From Echinometra lucunter (Eukaryota; Echinodermata; Echinoidea; Camarodonta; Echinometridae), in the NCBI GenBank assembly GCA_029962745.1, contig CM057162.1:21541932-21605931 (forward strand): DNA of 64,000 nt. The letters are read 5' to 3'. Below are positions 23,129-35,598 of the stretch, piece after piece; positions within the stretch are counted from its first letter, which is position 1; each line of letters starts with the position of its first letter. Under the pieces are notes generated by a model. That model was not told the origin of the DNA, did not search any database, and saw only the letters and a program-made list of their open reading frames with translations. A program made the translations under genes and the position numbers.

Positions 23129-24753
23129 ATTCGAGTCGTAGAAGAAGAAGCAGTAATTTTCGTTTGTGGTCATGTGTCATGAACTCGCCACCCCAAAAAT
23201 GTGGTGCTGTAACATTTTTTGCTTTCAAACTGAAGTATTGCTTGATTTTTATCAGAACCATTGAGGCTACCATAAAAAGTTTTGGTATTGTCTTAAAGCT
23301 GTATCAATGTCCCAACCTTGAGTAACAGTGTAGTCAAGAAGATTTGATGGCTGCAAATGAGAAGGCTCTGCGATGTGCAAAGTCATGGCCAAATATTTAA
23401 TATTTTAGACTCGTGTAGATGTCGAACACAAATCGAATAAATTGACTTGGACACTTATTCACCTAACGAGAAATGTTTAATTTGACGAAACAAAAAGGCC
23501 TATGTCTTCAAAGAGTTTGTGTTTCCTCCAAAAACTACTGACAAAGGCTCCTTCTCCGGGGGCCTGCTGCACACGATTTATCTTTTTACTGGCCTTTACC
23601 CATATCAGCGCTATATAGGCAATTCATGTACAAATGGTATTCCAAGCAATGTTTCAATGCCATTTGGGGGTCTTTGGCGCGTTAAAAGGCCGAACAAGTC
23701 ACCGTCACAGTCCGATATAAACCCATTGCCTACTGGAGCCCTTTGGTCACTCCATAAAGCCTACAAGAATAAGAGATCTCCGTGTTCAACGGGTTAAGCA
23801 AATAGTCATGGTGCGCCATGGGCACCATGATCAGTGTTGATTTCTACTCCCAAACAATCAATATGCAAATTTTTTTGCTTGAATTTCGTCTGCTTTGAGC
23901 CAGAAGGGCGTTAAGTCTGTATAAAATGATATGAGTTAATGCCCTTTTGGCTCCGAACAGGTGACTATTGTTGAATAGTCATCATTGTACATGTTGGAGC
24001 TGTATTGAACTATAAGGCACCCCATCACACTGTGATATGACTTTCCACTTATCACGTGACATTAAAACTTTTATATAAAAAAGCTAATATAAAATGATAC
24101 TCTTTGAAGTTTTGAAATAATGACAGACAGTCTGCATGTAAATAAAGAAGCTTGTTTGAAGACATAATTTCACCAGGAAGGTTCAACCATTATGTTTGGC
24201 CACATTAATCATGTCAAATACTATTGACTATTTGGCCGGGCGACTGAAAAATTGACATCAGGCAATATATTGACGGGAGTTCTATTCAAAACTGATGGGA
24301 AAAGCTTCTTTCATTCGGTGTCAGCCAGTATGAGACTGCAACTGGGAGGAAATTAACAGACTGATGATAAAGCAACAGAGGATGTCCTCATAAATCAAAT
24401 TGAGAGGCTTATGATAATCATCGTGAAATTAAAACATTCACTCTTAAAGAAAGAGAAAGATGCAAAGGTAGGTAGAGGAAGATGGGGGGGGGGGGGGGGA
24501 GAGAGAAAGAGAGAAAATGTAAATGAGAGAGGGGGCATACAAAAAAAGGTTACCACAGTGAGGGTTCCTGCGTGGTAGGCTGCGTTCAACGACAGAGTCG
24601 CCAACAAGCGTTTTGATTGTACAACTCAGTCATGCCCATTCTGCTCTTGACTAACAATTAGAAATGATAACCGCGCCAAAAGATTTTCGCGGTAAAACGG
24701 ATCTAAATTAACTGATTTAAAGGAAGGCACTACTTCTAAAATCTGTAATAAAA

Positions 24754-25704
24754 ATGAATTCCAGTTACTCAGATAATCCCAATGAAGATCATGTCTTCTC
24801 AGCAGTTATGTTAGCTATTTGGATTTTGCTGGCACCATTCGTTCTCACCGGGAACCTCGTCGTCATTACTTCGATTTTCAAGAACTACAACCTGCGCACA
24901 CCGACAAACTACATCCTAGCAAGTCTTGCAGTGGCGGATCTGTTGGGGAGCTTCGCTCTTCTCTTGGTGGTATGCCCATCAGCCTGGTTCCCTTTCCAAG
25001 ACAAATGGCTTGAGCTGCCGGCCATTTGTTTTAGCGCAAGTTCATTCTTTCACGGCGCCATTCTAACGGTAGATCGGTATATTGCGCTAACCAAACCGCT
25101 CCGGTATCCCGCCATAGTTTCTGTCAGGAGTATCGGTTACGCTTTAGCGTGCATTTGGATGGTTAGCATGTTCTTAGGATCTACTGACAGCATTGTTGTA
25201 ATGTCGGAAACAACTGGTCGCCTACACAACTACGGACTTAGAGCTCCCTACCACACCACTGAAACTTACATTATTTGCGGCAGTTTCATCGCGATGGCCG
25301 TCGTAGTGATGTTGGCCCTTGTTTTTTCCAACCTCCGGATATTGCAGATTGCAGTGAAGCAGTCAAGAGCTATTGCACATCAGCAGGACGGTCTCCGAAA
25401 TATTAACCGCGGCGAACCCTGCAGGGAAGAACAAAAATTGAAAGCGGTCAAAACAACTGCCATAAGTGTAGGAATTTTTGTTTTAATCTGGTCTCCTTGT
25501 ATCATCTTCTTCTCTATTAATGTAACAGCAACAGTGAGTGAAGTACTACAGCTGTTTTCGAACATTTACTGTGCCTCGACAATTGCAATTTCGCACGCGA
25601 TCAACCCTTTCATATATCACTACAGAGACCGGGAATTCCGCAAAGCTTTTCGGAAATTATTTCAAGCTGCATCGAATGCGATGAAATGTCAAGATCCTAC
25701 ATAG
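24754..25704 (+). CDS. Rhodopsin-class GPCR, array copy 3
   Basis: 316 aa, intact and intronless; closest to copy 1 (DHVFSAV, VVITSIFKN, KWLELPAICF, no extra Ile in TM4). Private changes are Pro9, MLAIWI in TM1, VRSIGYA after the second loop, STDSIV in TM4, YIICGS at the start of TM5 and FFSINVT after TM6. All class-A signature motifs are kept. Confidence 0.9.
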   Translation: MNSSYSDNPNEDHVFSAVMLAIWILLAPFVLTGNLVVITSIFKNYNLRTPTNYILASLAVADLLGSFALLLVVCPSAWFPFQDKWLELPAICFSASSFFHGAILTVDRYIALTKPLRYPAIVSVRSIGYALACIWMVSMFLGSTDSIVVMSETTGRLHNYGLRAPYHTTETYIICGSFIAMAVVVMLALVFSNLRILQIAVKQSRAIAHQQDGLRNINRGEPCREEQKLKAVKTTAISVGIFVLIWSPCIIFFSINVTATVSEVLQLFSNIYCASTIAISHAINPFIYHYRDREFRKAFRKLFQAASNAMKCQDPT

Positions 25705-26224
25705 TTGAACATAATCAGTTTTATGCGTGTCCGTATTTCATTCGATGAATTACAAAGAAAAGGACTAAAGATTCAGAATCATGAAGTGAGCGATTTGTAA
25801 TTACGATATACTGGTATGTCATTTCTTTTCTAAAATTGACAAATAGTAAAGTCTTTAAAGGTGTTTTGTTTCGGGTTTTTTTTTTTTTCGCTTACGTCAT
25901 GAAACTATAAGGTCTCAGCATTATCAAACCTTTGATGCGGACGCTAAAGGGGACTGATGTCATCCGCTGATAGTAGCTGTCTCATAGCTCCATATCGCAG
26001 TGTTTCGATATTGATTCGATTCGTAGTGGATAATTCCGTGATAATTTTGCAGTGTACTGGCTCACGCTGTCATTAAAAATAATAGATGTACAGTTTAGTT
26101 TCGACGGGAGGAGAGAGAGAGGGAGAGAAGTGGATACATACACAACAGGGTTAATTTGAGATAGAAAGATAGATAGATAGACCTGCTAATAGTATTCGAT
26201 TTTACCGCTAAAATGGATTCGAGT

Positions 26225-26478
26225 CAGGGTCGTACGCAGAATTTTTTCGGGGGGGGGGGGTGTGGAGGGGAAGCAAGATTTTCGATGAAGCTCAAAAGCA
26301 AGGGAGCGACGCAACCGAGCTAGTCATGAGGGCCCTTTTGCATTTTTATAAGAGAAATTAACGGATTTGGTGCACACTTTTTGTGGATTTTGTGAAAATT
26401 TTCAGTAAAAAAATCTAAGTTTTCAAAATTTTCGGGGGGGGGGGGGGGACTGCCCCTGCCCCCCCCCCCCCGGCCATG
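26225..26478. mobile_element. hAT-like MITE in GPCR unit 3
   Basis: Same element with ATTCGAGT flanks. The poly-C tract near the right end is expanded and the terminal CTGCGTAC is lost. Confidence 0.68.
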
Positions 26479-28089
26479 ATTCGAGTCGTAGAAGAAGAAG
26501 CATTAATTTTCGTTTGTGGTCATGTGTCAAGAACTTGCCACCCCAAAAATGTGGTGCTGTAACATTTTGTGCTTTCAAACTGAAGTATTGCTTGATTTTT
26601 ATCAGAACCATTGAGGCTACCATAAAAAGTTTGGTATCGTCTTAAAGCTGTATCAATGTCCCAACCTTGAGTAACAGTGTAGTCAAGAAGATTTGATGGC
26701 TGCAAATGAGAAGGCACTGCGATGTGCAAAGTCATGGCCAAATATCTAATATTTTGGACTCGTGTAGATGTCGAACACAAATTGAATAAATTGACTTGGA
26801 CACTTATTCACCTAACGAGAAATGTTTAATTTGACGAAACAAAAAGGCCTATGTCTTCAAGGAGTTCGTGTTTCCTCCAAAAACTACTCACAAAGGCTCC
26901 TTCTCCGGGGACCTGCTGCACACGATTTATCTTTTTACTGGCCTTTACCCATATCAGCGCTTTATAGGCAAGTCATGTACAATTCGGTATTCCAAGCAAT
27001 GTTTCAATGCCTTTTGGGGGTCTTTGGCGCGTTAAAAGGCCGAACAGGTCACCGTCACAGTCCGATATAAACCCATTGCCTACGGGAGCCCTGTGGTCCC
27101 TCCATAAAGCCTACAAGAATAAGACATCTCAGTGTTCAACGGGTTAAGCAAATAGTCATGGTGCACCATGGGCACCATGATCAGTGTTGATTTCTACTCC
27201 CAAACAATTAATATGCAAATTTTTTTGCTTGAATTTCGTCTGTTTTGAGCCAGAAGGGCGTTAAGTCTGTATAAAATGATATGAGTTAATGCCCTTTTGG
27301 CTCCGAACAGATGACTATTGTTGAATAGTCAGCATTGGACATGTTGGAGCTGTATGGAACTATAAGGCACCCCATCACACTGTGATATGACTTTCCACTT
27401 ATCAAGTGACATTAAAACGTTTATACATATATAAAAAAAAAACTAATATAAAAATGATACTCTTTGAAGTTTTGAAATAGTGACAGACAGTCTGCATGTA
27501 AATAAAGAAGCTTGTTTGCAGGCATAATTTCACCAGGAAGGTTCAACCATATGTTTGGCCACATTAATCATGTCAAATACCTATTGACTTTTTGGCCGGG
27601 TGACTGAAAGATTGACATCAGGCAATACATCGACGGGAGTTCTATTCAAAACTGATAGGAAAAGCTTCTTTCATTCGGTGTCGGCCAGTATGAGACTGCA
27701 ACTGGGAGGAAATTAACAGACTGATGATAAAGCAGCAGAGGATGTCCTCATAAGTCAAATTGAGGGGCTAATGATAATCATAGTGAAATTAAAACATTCA
27801 CTCTTAAAGAAAGAGAAAGGAGAGAGAGAGAGAGAGAGAAAGAAAGAGAAAATGTAAATGAGAGAGGGGACATACAAAAAAAGGTTACAACAGTGAGAGC
27901 TCCTGCGTGGTAGGCTGCGTTCAACGACAGAGGCGCCACCAAGCGTTTTGATTGTACTACTCAGTCATGCCCATTCTGCTCTTGATTACTGATTAGAAAA
28001 GATAACCGCACCAAAAAAAATTTCACGGTAAAGGGGATCTAAATTAACTGATTTAAAGGAAGGCACTACTTCTAAAATCTGTAATAAAA

Positions 28090-29043
28090 ATGAATTCCAG
28101 TTACTCAGATAATCTCAATGAAGATTATGTCTTCTTAGCAGTTGTGTTAACCATTTGGATTTTGCTGGCACCATTCGTTCTCACCGGGAACCTCTTCGTC
28201 ATTACTGCGATTTTCAAGAACTACAACCTGCGCACGCCGACAAACTACATCCTAGCAAGTCTTGCAGTGGCGGATCTGTTGGGGAGCTTCGCTCTTCTCT
28301 TGGTGGTATGCCCATCAGCCTGGTTTCCTTTCCAAGACCAATGGCGTGCGCTGCCGTCCATTTGTTTTAGCGCAAGTTCATTCTTTCACGGCGCCATTCT
28401 AACGGTAGACCGGTATATTGCGCTAACCAAACCGCTCCGGTATCCCGCCATAGTTTCTGTCAGGAAAATCGGTTACACTTTAGCATGCATTTGGATGGTT
28501 GGCATGTTCTTAATAGGATCTACCGACGGCATTGTTGTAATGTCGGAAACAACTAGTCGCCTACACAACTACGGACTTAGAGCTCCCTACCACACCACTG
28601 AAACTTACATTGTTTACGGCAGTTTTATCGCGATGGCCGTCATAGTGATGTTGGCCCTTGTTTTTTCCAACCTCCGGATATTGCAGATTGCAGTGAAGCA
28701 GTCAAGAGCTATTGCACATCAGCAGGATGGTCTCCGAAATATTAACCGCGGCGAACCCTGCAGGGAAGAACAAAAGTTGAAAGCGGTCAAAACAACTGCC
28801 ATAAGTGTAGGAATTTTTGTTTTAATCTGGTCTCCTTTTATCATCTTCTTCTCTCTTAATGTAACAGCAACAGTGAGTGAAGTACTACAGCTGTTTTCGA
28901 ACATTTACTGTGCCTCGACAATTGCAATTTCGCACGCAATCAACCCTTTCATATATCACTACAGAGACCAGGAATTCCGCAAAGCTTTCCGGAAATTATT
29001 TCAAGCTGCATCGAATGCGATGAAATGTGAAGATCCTACATAG
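28090..29043 (+). CDS. Rhodopsin-class GPCR, array copy 4
   Basis: 317 aa, intact and intronless. It has the extra TM4 Ile, as in copy 2. It shares FQDQWRALP in loop 1, VRKIGYTLAC and TTSRLHNYG with copy 5. Private changes include PSICF at the top of TM3, VGMFLIG in TM4, YIVYGS and AVIVM in TM5, and KCEDPT at the C-terminus. The mixture of copy-2-like and copy-5-like stretches suggests gene conversion. Confidence 0.9.
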   Translation: MNSSYSDNLNEDYVFLAVVLTIWILLAPFVLTGNLFVITAIFKNYNLRTPTNYILASLAVADLLGSFALLLVVCPSAWFPFQDQWRALPSICFSASSFFHGAILTVDRYIALTKPLRYPAIVSVRKIGYTLACIWMVGMFLIGSTDGIVVMSETTSRLHNYGLRAPYHTTETYIVYGSFIAMAVIVMLALVFSNLRILQIAVKQSRAIAHQQDGLRNINRGEPCREEQKLKAVKTTAISVGIFVLIWSPFIIFFSLNVTATVSEVLQLFSNIYCASTIAISHAINPFIYHYRDQEFRKAFRKLFQAASNAMKCEDPT

Positions 29044-29558
29044 TTGAACATGATCAGTTTTATGTGTGGCCGTATTTCATTCGATGAATTACAAACAAAA
29101 GGACTTAAGGTTCAGAATCTTCATGTGAGAGATTCTGTAATATATATATATACATATAAATATACTGGTATGCCATTTCTTTTCTAAAATTGACAAATAG
29201 AAAAGTCTTTAAAGGTGTTTCGTTTACGTCATGAAACGATAAGGCCTCGGCATTATCAAACATTTGATGCGGACGCTAAAGGGGACTGATCTCATCCGCT
29301 GATAGTAGCTGTCTCATAGCTCCATATCGTAGGGTTTCGATATGGATTCGATTCGTAGTGGATTATTCCGTGATAATCTTGCATAGTACTGGCTCATGCT
29401 GACATTAAAAATAATAGATGTACAGTTTAGTTTCGGCGACGGGAGAGAGGGAGAGAAATGGATATATACACAACAGGGTTAATTTGAGAAAGAAAGATAG
29501 ACAGATAGACTAAAACCTGCTAATAGTTTTCGATTTTACCGCTCAAATGGATTTGAGT

Positions 29559-29570
29559 CAGGGTCGTACG

Positions 29571-29601
<31 letters not shown>

Positions 29602-29802
29602 GGGGGGGGGTTGGGGAGGGGAGGCAAGATTTTCAATGAAGCTCAAAAGCGAGGGAGCGATGCAACCGAGCTAGTCATGAGGGCCCTTTTGCATTTTTAT
29701 AAGAGAAATTGACCGATTCGGTAATAAAATCTAAGTTTTCAAAATTTTCGGGGGGGGGGGGGCAACTGCCCCCCCCCCCCCCCACCGCTGCGTACGGCCA
29801 TG
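29559..29802. mobile_element. hAT-like MITE in GPCR unit 4 (best preserved right end)
   Basis: Starts CAGGGTCGTACGCAG and ends CTGCGTACGGCCATG, giving clear inverted ends. The left flank is ATTTGAGT and the right flank ATTCGAGT, one substitution apart. This copy defines the ends of the family. Confidence 0.75.
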
Positions 29803-31400
29803 ATTCGAGTCGTAGAAGAAGAAGCAGTAATTTTCGTTTGTGGTCATGTGTCATGAACTCGCCACCCCAAAAATGTGGTGCTGTAACATTTTTTGCTTTC
29901 AAACTGAAGTATTGCTTGATTTTTATCAGAACCATTGAGGCTACCATAAAAGGTTTTGGTATCGTCTTAAAGCTGTATCAATGTCCCAACCTTGAGTAAC
30001 AGTGTAGTCAAGAAGATTTGATGGCTGCAAATGAGAAGACTCTGCGATGTGCAAAGTCATGGCCAAATATCTAATATTTTGGACTCGTGTAGATGTCGAA
30101 CACAAATCGAATAAATTGACTTGGACACTTATTCACCTAACGAGAAATGTTTAATTTGACGAAACAAAAAGGCCTATGTCTTCAAAGAGTTTGTGTTTCC
30201 TCCAAAAACTACTGACAAAGGCTCCTTCTCCGGGGGCCTGCTACACACGATTTATCTTTTTACTGGCCTTTACCCATATCAGCGCTATATAGGCAATTCA
30301 TGTACAAATGGTATTCCAAGCAATGTTTCAATGCCTTTTGGGGGTCTTTGGCCCGTTAAAAGGCCGAACAAGTCACCGTCACAGTCCGATATAAACCCAT
30401 TGCCTACTGGAGCTCTGTGGTCCCTCCATAAAGCCTACAAGAATAAGAGATCTCCGTGTTCAACGGGTTAAGCAAATAGTCATGGTGCGCCATGGGCACC
30501 ATGATCAGTGTTGATTTCTACTCCCAAACAATTAATATGCAAAATTCTTTGTTTGAATTTCGTCTGTTTTGAGCCAGAAGGGCGTTAAGTCTGTATAAAA
30601 TAATATGAGTTAATGACCTTTTGGCTCCGAACAGATGACTATTGTTGAATAGTTATCATTGGACATGTTGGAGCTGTATTGAACTATAAGGCACCCCATC
30701 ACACTGTGATATGACTTTCCACTTATCAAGTGACATTAAAACTTTTATATTAAAAAAAAAACTAATATAAAAATGAAACTCTTTGAAGTTTGGAAATAAT
30801 GCCAGACAGTCTGTATGTAAATAAAGAAGCTTGTTTGAAGATATAATTTCACCAGGAAGGTTCAACCATATGTTGGGCCACATTAATCATGTCAAATACC
30901 TATTGACTATTTGGCCGGGCGACTGGAAGATTGACATCAGGCAATATATCGACGGGAGTTCTATTCAAAACTGATAGGAAAAGCTTCTTTCATTCGGTGA
31001 CGGCCAGTATGAGACTGCAACTGGGAGGAAATTAACAGACTGATGATAAAGTAGCAGAGGATGTCCTCATAAATCAAATTGAGGGGCTAATGATAATCAT
31101 CGTGAAATTAAAACATTCACTCTTAAAGAAAGAGAAAGGAGAGAGAGAGAGAAAGAGCAAATGTAAATGAGAGAGGGGGACATACAAAAAAAAAGGTTAC
31201 CACAGTGAGAGCTCCTGCGTGGTAGGCTGCGTTCAACGACAGAGGCGCCACCAAGCGTTTTGATTGTACTACTCAGTCATGCCCATTCTGCTCTTGATTA
31301 CTGATTATAAATGATAACTGCACCAAAAACAATTCGCGGTAAAACGGATCTAAATTAACTGATTTAAAGGAGGCCACTACCTCTGAAATCTGTAATAAAA

Positions 31401-32351
31401 ATGAATTCCAGTTACTCAGATAATCTCAATGAAGATTATGTCTTCTTAGCAGTTATGTTAACCATTTGGATTTTGCTGGCACCATTCGTTCTCACCGGGA
31501 ACCTCTTCGTCATTACTGCGATTTTCAAGAACTACAACCTGCGCACGCCGACAAACTACATCCTAGCAAGTCTTGCAGTGGCGGATCTGTTGGGGAGCTT
31601 CGCTCTTCTCTTGGTGGTATGCCCATCAGCCTGGTTTCCTTTTCAAGACCAATGGCGTGCGCTGCCGGTCATTTGTTTTAGCGCAAGTTCAATCTTTCAC
31701 GGCGCCATTGTAACGGTAGATCGGTATATTGCGCTAACCAAACCGCTCCGGTATCCCGCCATAGTTTCTGTCAGGAAAATCGGTTACACTTTAGCGTGCA
31801 TTTGGATGGTTAGCATGTTCTTAGGATCTATCGACGGCATTGTTGTAATGTCGGAAACAACTAGTCGCCTACACAACTACGGACTTAGAGCTCCCTACCA
31901 CACCACTGAAACTTACATTATTTACGGCAGTTTTATTGCGTTGGCCGTCGTAGGGATGTTGGCCCTTGTTTTTTCCAACCTTCGGATATTGCAGATTGCA
32001 GTGAAGCAGTCAAGAGCTATTGCACATCAGCAGGATGGTCTCCGAAATATTAACCGCGGCGAACCCTGCAGGGAAGAACAAAAATTGAAAGCGGTCAAAA
32101 CAACTGCCATAAGTGTAGGAATTTTTGTTTTAATCTGGTCTCCTTGTATCATCTTCTTCTCTCTTAATGTAACAGCAACAGTGAGTGAAGTACTACAGCT
32201 GTTTTCGAACATTTACTGTGCCTCGACAATTGCAATTTCGCACGCGATCAACCCTTTCATATATCACTACAGAGACCGGGAATTCCGCAAAGCTTTTCGG
32301 AAATTATTTCAAGCTGCATCAAATGCGATGAAATGTCAAGATCCTACATAG
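31401..32351 (+). CDS. Rhodopsin-class GPCR, array copy 5
   Basis: 316 aa, intact and intronless. It lacks the extra TM4 Ile (MFLGSIDG) although the rest of its first half resembles copy 4. Private changes lie in TM3 (SSIFHGAIVTVDRY) and TM5 (FIALAVVGM). Its 3' end resembles copy 3 (RDREFRKAF). Its downstream flank is split by the hAT-like insertion 304 bases after the stop codon, so any distal 3' UTR or polyadenylation site could be disrupted. Confidence 0.9.
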   Translation: MNSSYSDNLNEDYVFLAVMLTIWILLAPFVLTGNLFVITAIFKNYNLRTPTNYILASLAVADLLGSFALLLVVCPSAWFPFQDQWRALPVICFSASSIFHGAIVTVDRYIALTKPLRYPAIVSVRKIGYTLACIWMVSMFLGSIDGIVVMSETTSRLHNYGLRAPYHTTETYIIYGSFIALAVVGMLALVFSNLRILQIAVKQSRAIAHQQDGLRNINRGEPCREEQKLKAVKTTAISVGIFVLIWSPCIIFFSLNVTATVSEVLQLFSNIYCASTIAISHAINPFIYHYRDREFRKAFRKLFQAASNAMKCQDPT

Positions 32352-33804
32352 TTGAACATAATCAGTTTTATGTGTGTCCGTATTTCATTCGATGAGTTAC
32401 AAAGAAAAGGACTTAAGGTTCGGAATCTTGAAGTGAGCGATTCTGTAAAAACGATATACTGGTATGCCATTTCTTTTCTAAAATTGACAAATCCAAAAGT
32501 CTTTAAAGGTGTTTCGTTTCGTTTCGTTTTTTTTTTTTTTTCGTTTACGTCATGAAACTATAATGCCTCGGCATTATCAGGCCTTTGGTGCGGACGCTAA
32601 AGGGAACTGATCTCATCCGCTGATAGCAGCTGTCTCATAGCTTCATATCGTAGGGCAGTGGCGTAGACAGGTTCTTACACCTGGGGAGGGGGGATGATTT
32701 GCCGTTCACAAGAAATCGAGGATCAATTTCGTATACAGATACACACACACGCACGCAAACAAACACAAACACACACCCGCACACATACACCTGAATGCAC
32801 AGCACCGGCGTAAATCCACTTCGAGGAGTGGGGGGGGGGGGGGGAATGATCGACTCTTTTTGCCGATTTTTTTTGTCTTTCGAACTCACACTTAAGTATA
32901 AACACATGCCCTCACCCACCTGCACAGACCCCCTTACACTCATTTTAATTTTTTTCTTGCGAGCGAGCAAGCAAAAAATTACCACTTTTCTGGTATTCAA
33001 TCGCATTTTCAAATAGAAATTCTTTAATATGATGAGCGAGCCAAAAATAACCACTCTTCTGGTTTTCCATCGCATTTTCAAACACAAATTCTAAACTACG
33101 ATGAGCGAGCGAAGCGAGCGAGCCAAAAAAATAAGCGCTTTTCTGGTTTTAAATCGCATTTTCAAATAGAAATTCTAACATAATATGATGGTTGTTTATG
33201 ACAGATTATCAAAAAAATATTAACGATTAATTCAAATAGGCCCTATCATTTCTTCCTTAAAAAGTGGGAGGGATATTTGTACACGCCATCCCCCCTCTAA
33301 AAAAAGTGTGTTTGTGGGGGGGGGGGGGGGTATATCCCCATCTCCCCCGGAATTAAGCCAATGATGCACAGATATAAATAGAAGATAATACGCACCGTGA
33401 CAAACGATTATAGAATATAGACTGACACACATTATTGCATATTTGCATCACGCTATTTATCTTTTTTTTAATTTTGTTGTTACACCACTTCAGAAAAACT
33501 GTGACAGCGCCGAAATTACCCAAAAGTAATATAAATAACTACACAAGTCAGAATAATGATCGATATATTTATGATAGTAATCGTCATTTCAGTCACATTA
33601 ACGATGATGATGATGACGATGAAATTACCCCAAAGTAATATAAATGAATATAAATAACTACACAAATCAGAATAATGATCGTTATATTTATGATAGTAAT
33701 CGTTATTTCAGTCACATTAACGATGATGATGATGATGATAACTATTATTATTATCATAGGCATAATAATAATAATAATGATAATAATAATAATAATAATA
33801 ATAA

Positions 33805-33805
<1 letters not shown>

Positions 33806-33835
<30 letters not shown>

Positions 33836-33842
33836 AAGAAGA
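33806..33842 (+). repeat. (GAA)n microsatellite
   Basis: About twelve GAA repeats preceded by (TAA)n, within the hAT-like element. Confidence 0.9.
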
Positions 33843-34626
33843 ATAATAATACACTACTAATTATTATCCTTATTATAGGTTTTCCCGGTCAACTTCATAC
33901 TTTTTCCATTCCAATTCATGAACGTGCATTCAATTTCACGCAACGCACGCCCTGCGAAGACATTCGGGCTTTCAAATTCCGAATCCGATCGATCAATTTC
34001 ATTTATGGGCGCTCTTATTTTCTTTCCGTAAATCAAAATCACGCATGAGCGTTCAATTTCCAAATGCGAGCATTGTATTTCCTACTTGCGCATTCAAATT
34101 CAACTCGTAGTCACGATGACGCTGTTTGAGGCGTTAAATTTCATTTTCCGGCGATCAGTTTCCTACTTCGTGCACTCAATTTAGTGAAGAAGATAAAAAA
34201 GGGGGTTATGAGGGGGAGAGCGGGACGAGCGTTGGTTGTTTCTGATAAAGTCAGAATAACTATTATGTTGGTGCATATTGTCCGACCAAAATTTTGGTGA
34301 AGATTGACCAATATGATGATGTCATAATTACCCAATTATTTGTTGAAAATTAATGTACCCAAATTTTGGTTAATTTTTAACTAATTTTTATGTTCAGACA
34401 CAAATTCACCAACACATGGGTTATCTTGACCAATACCTTTGTAGAATGTACATAATATACCCGCACATCCCTCACCCCTAACACACACACACACAAGAAA
34501 AAAAAAAACCTCATTTTCGTAGTCCTCCAGTATGCTTATTCTCTTTTAATTTTGAAGGGTTCTATATCGTTCTGAATTTGTATCCACTTACAATGATATC
34601 CATAATTATTATGGATAATATGAATA

Positions 34627-34867
34627 TACAAAGATAGGATGAGAGTTATAGTGTTGAGTTTCAAATTTTCGACTTGTATTTAGATCATCTTCAGGAACTG
34701 AGGTAAAACAGAACCAGAACTGCTTTTGTATACACTGATATAAGAAGGCATCGAAATGTTCAGTTTTACCTACAATTTCTGAAGATGATCTAATCAAAGG
34801 TGGAAAATGTGAAACTCAACACTATCATAACTATGACTCTCATTGCATTTTTCTTCCAATCTTTGTA
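34627..34867. repeat. Hairpin inside the hAT-like element
   Basis: Left arm 34627-34706 and right arm about 34762-34867 are imperfect inverted copies (shared blocks AGTGTTGAGTTTCA, TAGATCATCTTCAG and GGTAAAAC) around a ~55-base loop. An outer inverted pair, about 33877-33945 against 35425-35516, encloses it at a distance. Confidence 0.7.
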
Positions 34868-35514
34868 CATTTACAATGATATCGTGTCCTTTGATACTCA
34901 TGTATACTTCAATACTTTAACAGCATAACGACATAATTTCTAACTTACACTCCTTGATGACACCACCCATAAAACCACACTATGCAAATGACAAACAACA
35001 TGATCTCAAATCTCTCAGGTGGAAGCCTAAATAATCAGCAATATGAAATGTTTATAATTTCCATGTTACCAGTTTCAATGGAAGCATTTATGGCATAAAC
35101 CTAAAATAGTGGACTTAAGCATGATAATATTATGTCAACTGTCTTGCCAAAGAAGCTCAATTTATTCCAAACTAAGTGAAAAACACCCACAATTACCCCA
35201 AGCTAACTAAATGCAATGAATCTTTTAAATTAAACGCACTTATTTGGAACTTGGTTGCCTTTTCACGAATATGAATGACCAAGGAGATTCGGTCGCCGGC
35301 TTGAAATGAATTTGATTGCCCATTTATCAAAAAGCATGCTCCTACTCTGAATTTGAATGGCCCAAATGAACAACTGATTGCTCGGATAGTGTATCTGAAT
35401 GACGCAATTTGAATTAGAAAGCTGCTTCAGAGCTGCGAGCGTAAAATGCGGGAAATTGAATGCTCGGAATATGAACTTGAATGACAAAATCATGAAACTG
35501 ACAGGGAAAACCTA

Positions 35515-35594
<80 letters not shown>
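35515..35594 (+). repeat. (TTA)n microsatellite
   Basis: About 80 bases of TTA repeats near the right end of the hAT-like element, mirrored by TAA-rich sequence in its left half. Confidence 0.95.
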
Positions 35595-35598
<4 letters not shown>

